Assembly: GCA_900553305.1 (NCBI GenBank) | Contig: USDI01000005.1 | Coordinates: 1-27,142 of the forward strand | From: an uncultured Lachnospiraceae bacterium | GTDB taxonomy: Bacteria; Bacillota; Clostridia; Lachnospirales; Lachnospiraceae | Direction of reading: 5' to 3' | DNA: 27,142 nucleotides | Shown here: positions 14,929-21,541 of the stretch, piece after piece | How positions within the stretch are numbered: the first letter of the stretch is position 1 | Layout: the number at the start of each line of letters is the position of its first letter | Notes under the pieces: generated by a model | What the model was told of the DNA's origin: nothing | Databases searched by the model: none | What the model saw: only the letters and a program-made list of their open reading frames with translations | Program-made: the position numbers and the translations under genes

Positions 14929-16665
14929 ATGAAGAAGAAATTACTTTCCGTGTTACTTGCAGGTGCTATGGTACTTTCCCTTGCAGCCTGCGGAAGCAAA
15001 GAAGCAGCTCCTGCTGACACATCCAGTGATACAGCAGCGACAACAACGGAAGCATCGGACTCAGCCGATACTTCTGATGCGGCATCTGACAGCGCAGATG
15101 CATCCGATCCGACAGGCGGTCAGCTTGTGGATGGTAAATTCGCTGAAACCAGAACCATCGTTGTAGAAGTTTATGATCGTGGTAACGATGGCGGTTCTGA
15201 TCCTACAAACAATGCATATACCAAGTATATCCAGGAAGGAATGCTTGCAGACCACAACGTACAGGTAGAGTTCAAGGCAGTTCCCCGTTGGACAGAAGTA
15301 GAAGAAATCAATAACCTTCTGGCAGCAGGTGATGCTCCGGACATCTGTGTAACTTATGACTATCCGACCATTCAGACCTATGCAAACATGGGTGGTGTTC
15401 TGGATTTGAGCGAGTACTTAACCGAAGAATACAAGTCTGTATTCCCGAACCTCTGGGATTGGCTTGGTGAGACCAACCTTTACTGGGATAAGGATCCTGA
15501 AACCGGTACAATCTGGGGAATTGAAGCAAAGCTTGCAAACAGCAACCGTATCAACACCTTCGTTCGTAAGGACTGGTTAGATAAGCTCGGTTTAAAAGAG
15601 CCTACCACCAAGCAGGAATTTGAAGATATGCTGATTGCATTCCGTGATAACGCAGATGAACTTCTTGGCGCAGATGCTGACAAGATGATTCCTTACAGTG
15701 TAAGCTACGATGTAGGCTGGAGAGCAGCTACCTTAATTGAATCCTTTATTGATCCGGATATCTCCGATAAGGAATACTATGTAAACGGATTTGATGACAG
15801 AAAGCTTACCCAGAACGGCACAAAGGAAGGTGTCCGTCTCTTAAATAAGTGGTACAACGAAGGCTTAATGTGGAAAGATTTCGCTCTGTATGGAAGCGGT
15901 GACACCACAGAAGATGATAACTTAAAGGCTGGTTATGTTGGTGCATTTACTCATAACTGGGATTATCCTTTCCGTAACGGTGAAGATTCCATTCAGGCAA
16001 ACTTACAGAGACTGGTTGGAGAAGATGCAAAGTTTGTAGCAGTTGACTGTTTCGAAGACAGCAAGGGAACTCATACCAAGTTTACCGCAGGCCCGATTGA
16101 CCGTAAGCTGTTCTTCCCTTCCACCAACGATGAACCTTTAGCATCCATGCTTTACCTTGACTGGATTTCTGATCCGGAGCATATTCAGTATCTCCAGATC
16201 GGTGAAGAAGGCGTAACCCATGATACCTTAGACGATGGAACCATCGTTACCAAGGCTTCTACCGGTGACACCATCCAGAATTCCGGCTTCAATATTGATA
16301 TGACCATTACCTGTAACGGTCTGAAGCTGGTAGACCCTGAAATTACTGCAAAGTCTATTGCATACAGCTACTCTAACGTAGATCCTGCTGATGTAGAAGC
16401 ATCAGATGCAATTGCAAAGACAGACAACAGACCCGGTAAGAACGTAAATGTTGGTGCAATCTCCGCAGAAGAAGGTATGGGCGATTCCCTCTCCAGCAAG
16501 AGAGATATCGTATATGATACCGCAGTATCTGCAGCAGAAGCTGACTTTGACAAGGTATGGGATTCCGGCATTGAAGAATACTTGGGTGCAGGCGGCCAGG
16601 CCATCATGGATGAGCGTGCAGCAAAGTGGGAAGCAACCTTCGGAAGCTCCGATATGTTACCTTAA
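14929..16665 (+). CDS. Sugar ABC transporter substrate-binding lipoprotein, LplA-type
   Basis: Extracellular lipid-anchored receptor of the importer, 578 aa. The signal peptide MKKKLLSVLLAGAMVLSLAAC ends in an LAAC lipobox with the modified Cys at position 21. A long Ala/Ser/Thr/Asp-rich tether (about 25-65) then leads to a binding fold with APDICVTYDYPTIQTYANMG, WGIEAKLANSNRINTFVRKDW and a C-terminal VWDSGIEEYLGAGGQAIMDER. The length and these motifs fit the large LplA-like binding proteins paired with LplB/LplC permeases. Ribosome site AGGGAGG is at about 14914-14920. A strong terminator follows. Specificity is inferred only from context (glucuronoxylan enzymes upstream). Confidence 0.9.
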   Translation: MKKKLLSVLLAGAMVLSLAACGSKEAAPADTSSDTAATTTEASDSADTSDAASDSADASDPTGGQLVDGKFAETRTIVVEVYDRGNDGGSDPTNNAYTKYIQEGMLADHNVQVEFKAVPRWTEVEEINNLLAAGDAPDICVTYDYPTIQTYANMGGVLDLSEYLTEEYKSVFPNLWDWLGETNLYWDKDPETGTIWGIEAKLANSNRINTFVRKDWLDKLGLKEPTTKQEFEDMLIAFRDNADELLGADADKMIPYSVSYDVGWRAATLIESFIDPDISDKEYYVNGFDDRKLTQNGTKEGVRLLNKWYNEGLMWKDFALYGSGDTTEDDNLKAGYVGAFTHNWDYPFRNGEDSIQANLQRLVGEDAKFVAVDCFEDSKGTHTKFTAGPIDRKLFFPSTNDEPLASMLYLDWISDPEHIQYLQIGEEGVTHDTLDDGTIVTKASTGDTIQNSGFNIDMTITCNGLKLVDPEITAKSIAYSYSNVDPADVEASDAIAKTDNRPGKNVNVGAISAEEGMGDSLSSKRDIVYDTAVSAAEADFDKVWDSGIEEYLGAGGQAIMDERAAKWEATFGSSDMLP

Positions 16666-16707
16666 TCAAGTTGTTGTGTATAGGCGATTGATATAAATCT
16701 TCCTTTT

Positions 16708-16734
16708 AAAGCCCGGGGCAATGCCCCGGGCTTT
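16708..16734 (+). terminator. Terminator of the sugar transporter operon
   Basis: AAAGCCCGGGGC (16708-16719) pairs with GCCCCGGGCTTT (16723-16734) over 12 bp around an AAT loop. The stem is GC-rich and ends in TTT, but no longer T run follows. Confidence 0.8.
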
Positions 16735-16746
16735 CGCGTTGCACTG

Positions 16747-16889
16747 TGTTGGAAGCTGTCCTGTGTTGTAGTTGTTCCGTGTTGTAGTTGATCTGTGCTG
16801 TAGTTGTCCTGTGTTGTAGTTGATTCGTGTTGTGTTGTTTAATGCCGTGGCTGCTCTGGGTTATAGTTATTTAGTGTTATAGTTGCAGG
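16747..16889. repeat. 16-bp tandem array, about nine copies
   Basis: Variants of GTGTTGTAGTTG followed by four variable bases start at 16747, 16763, 16779, 16795, 16811, 16827, (degenerate near 16843), 16858 and 16874. Middle copies are nearly identical; outer copies have drifted (TTATAG instead of TTGTAG). The array fills most of the 282-base gap before the lspA-like gene, and its last copy supplies the -35 of that gene's candidate promoter. Confidence 0.9.
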
Positions 16890-16911
16890 ACATGACAAGG
16901 ATCTTTATAAT
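16883..16911 (+). promoter_or_regulatory. Putative promoter of the lspA-like gene
   Basis: TTGCAG (16883-16888) and a perfect TATAAT (16906-16911) have a 17-base spacer. The gene starts 36 bases later, with GGGAGGT as ribosome site. The -35 is part of the last 16-bp repeat unit. Confidence 0.65.
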
Positions 16912-16947
16912 GAAATCATTCAGAGTGAACATTATGGGAGGTATCCA

Positions 16948-17418
16948 ATGAAACAACTTATGGGAAAGCTATTTATTCATCTGCTTGCGATCACGGGAAT
17001 TGCAGGAACAGATCTTTATATTAAGAAACAGATTGAGGAGAAGAAGGAACTGAACTGCTGCGAACCGATCTGTAAGGGAAAGCTGCTGCTTCGCAGATAT
17101 CACAATAAGGGGGCATTCCTGAACCTTGGAGAGAAGAATCCGCAGCTTGTTGCAGCAATTTCTGTAGGAATGACGGTGTTTGCAGGGCTGTTCTTTCTTT
17201 CAACCTTTTCATTTCTTGGGAAGGGAATGTTGCGCTGGGGGCTGACGATGCTGCTGGGAGGGGCGTTCAGTAACACCTATGACCGCCTCAAACGCAAATA
17301 TGTGGTGGATTATGTGAGCTTCAATGTGCCATGGGAAGCTTTCCGGAAGATCGTGTTTAATATCGGGGACTTTGCCATTATGATCGGCGCGCTGGTGTCG
17401 GTGCTCTCCGAGGCGTGA
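16948..17418 (+). CDS. Signal peptidase II (LspA) family protein, divergent
   Basis: Membrane aspartyl protease family that cleaves lipoprotein signal peptides; 156 aa, normal family length, with about four membrane segments (about 6-24, 67-85, 93-107, 136-153). Conserved blocks are NKGAFLNL (family: N-x-G-A-F), GGAFSNTYDRLKRKYVVDY and NIGDFAI. Asp121 (VVDY) and Asp141 (NIGD), 20 residues apart, match the catalytic pair of known LspA proteins, and Asp112 of the DR motif is also kept. Departures from the usual family sequence (GAFSNTYDR for GALGNxxDR, GDFAI for ADSxI, an early CCEP-C cluster) suggest a second, specialised copy rather than the housekeeping enzyme. It stands alone between repeat-rich gaps, with its own promoter. 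Confidence 0.8.
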   Translation: MKQLMGKLFIHLLAITGIAGTDLYIKKQIEEKKELNCCEPICKGKLLLRRYHNKGAFLNLGEKNPQLVAAISVGMTVFAGLFFLSTFSFLGKGMLRWGLTMLLGGAFSNTYDRLKRKYVVDYVSFNVPWEAFRKIVFNIGDFAIMIGALVSVLSEA

Positions 17419-17553
17419 TGTGTGTAAAGAGATGTGGGATGCGTGATGCGAGTAAAGAATTGTGAATTGTGGGATGTGGATATGAAGATGGTTTTGCTGA
17501 AGTATTGAGCAGACATAGTCAACAATATAACTGAAGTATTCAATAGACAGAGC

Positions 17554-17598
17554 AAATTGGACATATTTCGCCGTTGAAAGGTGTGGTATGTCCAATTT
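17554..17598. repeat. Inverted repeat 1, TTGGACAT core
   Basis: AAATTGGACATA (17554-17565) and TATGTCCAATTT (17587-17598) are perfect 12-bp arms with a 21-base loop, followed by TTTTATTT. The T-rich tail allows a terminator role for the lspA-like gene, though the loop is large. Confidence 0.75.
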
Positions 17599-17636
17599 TT
17601 TATTTCATTTTTCTATGAAATCTGTAAAAATGAAGA

Positions 17637-17681
17637 ATTTTGGATATTTCTATCTTATTATGCTCTCATTATGTCCAAAAT
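17637..17681. repeat. Inverted repeat 2, TTGGATAT core
   Basis: ATTTTGGATAT (17637-17647) pairs with ATGTCCAAAAT (17671-17681) over 11 bp with one T-G wobble and a 23-base loop. The arm core is almost the same as in repeats 1 and 3. Confidence 0.7.
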
Positions 17682-17720
17682 AGAGCGGAAAATTTGAAAT
17701 GATTCCTCATAGAACAGTGT

Positions 17721-17764
17721 GTTTTGGATATATTGAGTAATAATTTCAGAAATATATCCAAAAC
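17721..17764. repeat. Inverted repeat 3, TTGGATAT core
   Basis: GTTTTGGATATATT (17721-17734) and AATATATCCAAAAC (17751-17764) are perfect 14-bp arms with a 16-base loop. It shares the core TTGGA(C/T)AT with the two hairpins before it. Confidence 0.75.
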
Positions 17765-17804
17765 GGTATCCGGTGAATAATATGAGCCCGGAGTATATAG
17801 TGAT

Positions 17805-17898
17805 AATATGATGCTATAATATAAAGTTGGAGAGCCAAAGTATACGGAAGCAATATGATGCTATAATATAAAGTTGGAGAGCTAGAGCATACGGAAGC
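17805..17898. repeat. 47-bp tandem repeat, two copies plus a fragment
   Basis: Copies 17805-17851 and 17852-17898 differ at three positions within the CCAAAGTA/CTAGAGCA stretch. A third, decayed start (AATATAAAGCCATTAT) follows at 17899. Each copy contains GATGCTATAATATAAAG, so two TATAAT hexamers are present, but no correctly spaced -35 is obvious. Confidence 0.85.
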
Positions 17899-18038
17899 AA
17901 TATAAAGCCATTATGAAGTCAAAGTATAAAGCTACTATATAAAATAAAAGAGTAATGTAAAATTTAGAAGGTAAAGAAACATAAAGCAATAATGAATTAA
18001 GCAAAAAGAAACACGCAAAAAGAAACATAAAAAAGGTG

Positions 18039-18067
18039 TTGACAAAACCAAAGAATAGCTATATTGT
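18039..18067 (+). promoter_or_regulatory. Promoter of the GntR-ABC operon
   Basis: A perfect -35 TTGACA (18039-18044) is followed after 17 bases by TATTGT (18062-18067). The transcript would have a leader of about 130 bases before the regulator gene. Confidence 0.7.
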
Positions 18068-18085
18068 ATTAATTAAGTAATACAA
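18064..18085. promoter_or_regulatory. Operator of the YtrA-type GntR repressor
   Basis: TTGTATTA (18064-18071) and TAATACAA (18078-18085) are perfect arms around ATTAAG. The GT...AC palindrome fits the pattern recognised by GntR/YtrA regulators. It covers most of the -10 and the transcription start, so binding would block the polymerase; autorepression is the simplest reading. Confidence 0.65.
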
Positions 18086-18202
18086 CGACACAAAGCAGCA
18101 ACAGTGTAAAATAACAGCAGTAAAGTCTATATCGTTATCAATAGGAGGACAGCGGTCTTTCTAAGAGCAGGACTGTACTGTGAAACAGAAAGGAAGAGGC
18201 GT

Positions 18203-18562
18203 ATGGCATGGAAACTGGATTCAGACAGACCGATTTACGCGCAGATTCTGGAAATCATTCAGATGCAGATCATTTCCGGAAAGTATCAGCCGGGAGATAA
18301 GATTCCAAGTGTCAGGGAACTGGCAGCAGATGCAGGCGTGAATCCAAATACAATGCAGAAGGCGTTGTCAGAGTTGGAGCGGAGCGGATTGATACTGACA
18401 CAGAGAACGAGTGGAAGGACGGTGACGGATGATATGGAGCTGATTCAGAAGATGCGTGATGAAATTGTAAGAGGTCAGGTTCAGGAATTCATCAATAAGA
18501 TGAAGGACATGGGATTTGATAAGAAAGAAATTCTGCAGATTCTCAAAGAAAGTGAATCATAA
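18203..18562 (+). CDS. GntR-family regulator, YtrA subfamily
   Basis: Short DNA-binding repressor, 119 aa. The winged helix occupies about residues 5-75 (PIYAQILEIIQMQIISGKYQPG, SVRELAADAGVNPNTMQKAL, SGLILTQRTSGRTV), followed by only about 45 residues of helical dimerisation tail (FINKMKDMGFDKKEILQIL). That short tail distinguishes YtrA proteins from other GntR groups. YtrA-type genes typically lead operons for ABC transporters that respond to cell-envelope stress, and an ABC ATPase and permease follow here. An AGGAAGAGG site precedes the ATG. The palindrome over its promoter implies autoregulation. The inducing signal is unknown. Confidence 0.88.
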   Translation: MAWKLDSDRPIYAQILEIIQMQIISGKYQPGDKIPSVRELAADAGVNPNTMQKALSELERSGLILTQRTSGRTVTDDMELIQKMRDEIVRGQVQEFINKMKDMGFDKKEILQILKESES

Positions 18563-18645
18563 GCCGGACGGAAAGCCAGATAGAAGGCCGGACGGAAGAA
18601 CATCCATAATAAAAAAGAAATAAAGTACAGGCAGCAAAGGATAAA

Positions 18646-18778
18646 GAAACAAAACATAAAGCACAGGAAACAAAACATAAAGCACAGGAAGCAAAACATA
18701 AAGCACAGGAAGCAAAACATAAAGCACAGGAAGCAAAACACAAAGTACAAGAAGCAAAGTACAAGAAGCAAAGTACAA
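18646..18778. repeat. 21-bp tandem array (3 x 7 bp) within the GntR-ABC operon
   Basis: Five 21-base units begin at 18646, 18667, 18688, 18709 and 18730 (consensus GAAGCAAAACATAAAGCACAG), followed by two 14-base units (18751, 18765) that lack one 7-base block. The middle units are almost identical, so copy number has probably changed recently. The array lies between the regulator's stop and the ATPase gene. Reverse-strand frames through it give only Leu/Cys/Phe/Met repeats and are not credible proteins. Confidence 0.92.
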
Positions 18779-18829
18779 GACATATAGCATATCGGATTAT
18801 GAGCTGTCTGGGCAGCAGGAGGGAGAAAC

Positions 18830-19531
18830 ATGAACGAATTAGTACAGATCTGTGATCTGACCAAGGTTTATGAACGGAAAAAGGTTGCAGTAAATCATAT
18901 GAACCTGATGATCCCATCGGGGCGTATCGTAGGTCTTTTGGGACCGAACGGAAGTGGGAAGACCACATTAATTAAGATGTTAAGCGGGCTGCTTGTACCG
19001 GATCAGGGAACGATCCGGATTGACGGTAATGCACCGGGGCCGCTTACGAAGGCAGTTGTTTCGTATCTGCCGGAGAGAACTTATTTCAGGGAAAGCATGA
19101 AGGTTTCACAACTGATTGCTTATTTTCAGGATTTTTATGCGGACTTCCGTCCTGATAGGGCGATGCAGATGCTGAATAATCTGCAGATAGATCCCAATGC
19201 ACGGGTAAAGACACTTTCCAAGGGCACAAAGGAAAAGGTACAGCTCATTATGGTTATGAGCCGTGATGCCAGACTTTATCTTCTGGATGAGCCGATCGCA
19301 GGTGTGGATCCGGCAGCGCGGGATTATATCTTAAGAACCGTCATCAGCAATTACAATGAACAGGCATCCATTATTATTTCCACGCATCTGATTGCAGATG
19401 TTGAGAATGTACTGGATGATGTCGTTTTCATCCGTGATGGCAAGGTTCTTCTCACCGATACGGTAGAAAATATCCGTGAGGTCAAAGGAAAATCCGTGGA
19501 TCAGTATTTCAGGGAGGTGTTCGCATGTTAG
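18830..19531 (+). CDS. ABC transporter ATP-binding protein (YtrB-like)
   Basis: Cytoplasmic ATPase, 233 aa, powering the adjacent membrane protein. Walker A is GPNGSGKTT (38-46), the signature is LSKGTKEK (from 129) instead of LSGGQ, Walker B is LYLLDEP with Asp153/Glu154, the D-loop is GVDP, and the H-loop is ISTHL. The LSKG-type signature is common in the YtrB/export group associated with GntR-YtrA regulators. AGGAGGG sits six bases before the ATG. The 3' end overlaps the permease gene by seven bases. The substrate is not evident; peptides, lipids or antimicrobial compounds are usual for the group. Confidence 0.9.
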   Translation: MNELVQICDLTKVYERKKVAVNHMNLMIPSGRIVGLLGPNGSGKTTLIKMLSGLLVPDQGTIRIDGNAPGPLTKAVVSYLPERTYFRESMKVSQLIAYFQDFYADFRPDRAMQMLNNLQIDPNARVKTLSKGTKEKVQLIMVMSRDARLYLLDEPIAGVDPAARDYILRTVISNYNEQASIIISTHLIADVENVLDDVVFIRDGKVLLTDTVENIREVKGKSVDQYFREVFAC

Positions 19532-20358
19532 GAAAATTAATAAAGCAGGAATGGCAGTCTACATGGAAAATCCCTACCGTTTTAATCGGTGCGGTGTTTG
19601 CGGCAGCAACGATTTTCGGACTCTTCTGTGCATCCCCTGTCTGGGATCTGGTGGACTGGTGGGGCGCAGATGTAATCTTAAGTGCAACGATTTTACTTTT
19701 TTACGGTGCAATCATGTGCTGTGCAGTTGGAACATCGATTTATCTGGCCGTGCGTTATTACCGGAGCATGTACAGCAACGAAGGCTATCTGACACATACC
19801 CTGCCGGTAACCTCGAATCAGCTTTTACTTAGCAAAATGATTAATTTCAGCATCTGGGAGTTGCTGTCGATTATCTGTGTTATGTTTAATATTATGCTTT
19901 TTGTGGCATTTATTGCCTTAAGAGAGGTTGGTTACCGCAGCCTGTTTGAAAGTTTCCGGGATGTGTTCGCAGATATACAGGCAATTTTGAACTCAGAATA
20001 TACAACCGGCTGGGAACTTTTCATGGTGCTTACGATTATTCTGATTCTGGTTGGTACAGTATCCAAGTCCCTTCTTTATATGGGATCGGTGAATATCGGA
20101 CAACTCTGGGCACGTCACCGTGTTGCGGGAGCAATCCTCGTATATGCCGGAGTTACCGTTGCCGTACAGATCGTAACACAGGCAGCCATGATTATCTTCA
20201 TGACAAGTGCAGACCAGCTTGGAATGCTGCAAAATGATTATGTTTTCAGCTTCTTAAATCAGGTAATGGTGGTATCACTCCTGCTGCAGGTTGTGATTGG
20301 GGCTGTGATGTATGTGGTCAGTCTGCTGATCCTTAAAAAGAAAGTAAATCTCGAGTAA
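19525..20358 (+). CDS. ABC-2 type transporter permease
   Basis: Membrane partner of the upstream ATPase, 277 aa with about six hydrophobic segments (about 17-35, 48-75, 107-135, 168-188, 196-222, 245-272). The segment between the second and third (YYRSMYSNEGYLTHTLPVTSNQLLLSKM) is typical of small ABC-2 permeases of Firmicutes: an ordered THTLPV motif before a membrane helix. Translation is coupled by the seven-base overlap. The operon ends at the terminator starting at 20405. Transported compound unknown; a role in envelope defence or export is inferred from the regulator type. Confidence 0.85.
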   Translation: MLGKLIKQEWQSTWKIPTVLIGAVFAAATIFGLFCASPVWDLVDWWGADVILSATILLFYGAIMCCAVGTSIYLAVRYYRSMYSNEGYLTHTLPVTSNQLLLSKMINFSIWELLSIICVMFNIMLFVAFIALREVGYRSLFESFRDVFADIQAILNSEYTTGWELFMVLTIILILVGTVSKSLLYMGSVNIGQLWARHRVAGAILVYAGVTVAVQIVTQAAMIIFMTSADQLGMLQNDYVFSFLNQVMVVSLLLQVVIGAVMYVVSLLILKKKVNLE

Positions 20359-20400
20359 CAGTTCACTGTTATATTCCCTGCCATAATTAAGATACATGAA

Positions 20401-20429
20401 TTGCAAGAGACTACACTTTGTGTTATGAT
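20401..20429 (+). promoter_or_regulatory. Putative metNI promoter nested in the upstream terminator
   Basis: TTGCAA (20401-20406) and TATGAT (20424-20429) have a 17-base spacer. The -10 lies in the loop of the terminator hairpin, and the start would fall near 20436, at the beginning of its right arm. No other good promoter is visible before metN, and no S-box or T-box leader is recognised in the short gap. Confidence 0.5.
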
Positions 20430-20452
20430 ACGCTTAGTGTGGTCTCTTTTTT
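20405..20452 (+). terminator. Terminator of the GntR-ABC operon
   Basis: AGAGACTACACT (20406-20417) pairs with AGTGTGGTCTCT (20436-20447), with one wobble pair and an 18-base loop, followed by a run of six T (20447-20452). This is the clearest rho-independent terminator in the window. Confidence 0.85.
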
Positions 20453-20527
20453 GAATCCGCGTAAAGCAATGGCTCGTGGGGCTTAAGAGGGAATCTGATA
20501 CGGCCACAGGATAAAATGAGGAGTACG

Positions 20528-21541
20528 ATGGAGACAATAATTGAAATTAAGAATGTGACGAAGACATTCTCCGGTAAGGATCAGAATGTCGAGGCATTGA
20601 AAGGAATTAATCTGGAAATTCATAAGGGAGAGATTTATGGAATTATCGGTATGAGTGGTGCCGGTAAATCCACACTGGTTCGCTGCCTGAACTTCCTTGA
20701 AAGACCGACAACCGGTACGGTTGTTGTAGAGGGCAGGGATCTTGCAACCCTGAAGGATAAGGAGCTGCGTCAGACTCGTACGCAGATTGCCATGATCTTC
20801 CAGCATTTTAACCTTCTGATGCAGAGAACAGTCATTGATAATATCTGTTTCCCGCTTGAGATTGTGGGAGTAGACAAGAAGAAGGCGAAGGAGCGTGCCA
20901 GAGAGCTGCTGCAGATCGTCGATCTTTCCGAGAAGGAGAACGCGTATCCGGCACAGTTGTCGGGTGGACAGAAGCAGCGAGTGGCGATTGCAAGAGCACT
21001 GGCCACCAATCCGAAGATTCTTCTTTGTGATGAGGCAACAAGTGCACTGGATCCGACCACAACGAAGTCGATTCTTGCTTTGTTAAAAGAGATTAACCAG
21101 AAATATGGCATTACGATTGTAATTATTACGCATGAGATGGCGGTTGTGCAGGAGATCGGAACGCATGTAGCAATTATCGATCATGGAGAACTTGCAGAAT
21201 CCGGTACGGTAGAAGAGGTCTTTACCCATCCGAAGAGCAAGGCGGCCAGAAAGCTGGTTCTGATGGATGAAGATAACCACTATGACGAAATGAAGGGACA
21301 GCATTGCATCCGTATCGTATTTAAGAGCAATTCTTCCTTTGAACCGGTCATTGCCAATATGGTATTAACACACCGGATGCCGGTAAATATCTTACAGGCA
21401 GACACCAAGGATATTAATGGTGTGGCGCATGGACAGATGATTCTGCAGCTTCCGGAGGATGCGGTGGTTGCACAGAAGATGATCCAGTATTTGAAGGATC
21501 GAAATTTAGAAGTAGAGGAGCTTGATCATTATGTTGGATAG
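20528..21541 (+). CDS. metN: Methionine ABC transporter ATP-binding protein
   Basis: Drives uptake of methionine; 337 aa. Walker A GMSGAGKST, FQHFNLL, signature LSGGQKQRVAIARAL, Walker B ILLCDEATSALDP and ITHEM are all intact. The last 80 or so residues (IRIVFKSNSSFEPVIANMVL...) form the NIL domain that binds methionine and inhibits the transporter when the pool is full, which identifies MetN rather than another amino-acid ATPase. I prefer the ATG at 20528, four bases after GAGGAG, over the ATG at 20516. It overlaps metI by 11 bases. The binding protein MetQ is not in this window. Confidence 0.92.
   Translation: METIIEIKNVTKTFSGKDQNVEALKGINLEIHKGEIYGIIGMSGAGKSTLVRCLNFLERPTTGTVVVEGRDLATLKDKELRQTRTQIAMIFQHFNLLMQRTVIDNICFPLEIVGVDKKKAKERARELLQIVDLSEKENAYPAQLSGGQKQRVAIARALATNPKILLCDEATSALDPTTTKSILALLKEINQKYGITIVIITHEMAVVQEIGTHVAIIDHGELAESGTVEEVFTHPKSKAARKLVLMDEDNHYDEMKGQHCIRIVFKSNSSFEPVIANMVLTHRMPVNILQADTKDINGVAHGQMILQLPEDAVVAQKMIQYLKDRNLEVEELDHYVG

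Larger units (their letters stand above)
17419..18202. other. 784-base repeat-rich intergenic region
   Basis: No gene is visible. It is AT-rich and holds, in order: a 28-base imperfect direct repeat starting at the lspA stop (GCGTGATG at 17413 and 17441), a degenerate 34-base pair of CTGAAGTATT repeats (17497, 17531), three related hairpins (17554-17764), a 47-bp tandem repeat (17805-17898), two 14-base GCAAAAAGAAACA(C/T) units (18001-18028), and the promoter-operator of the GntR-type gene (18039-18085). Confidence 0.7.

Noticed and set aside
16747..16889. CRISPR array
   Set aside because: The units are 16 bases and contiguous, with no unique spacers, and no cas genes are nearby.
18646..18778. 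CRISPR array
   Set aside because: The 21-base units are head-to-tail without spacers; this is a simple minisatellite.
18481..18968. Reverse-strand frames rich in Leu/Cys/Phe across the 21-bp repeats
   Set aside because: They are low-complexity translations of a non-coding array, overlapping the ends of two real genes on the other strand and having no start signals.
20453..20527. Methionine-responsive riboswitch (S-box or T-box) before metN
   Set aside because: The gap is only about 75 bases and has no recognisable conserved stems or antiterminator.
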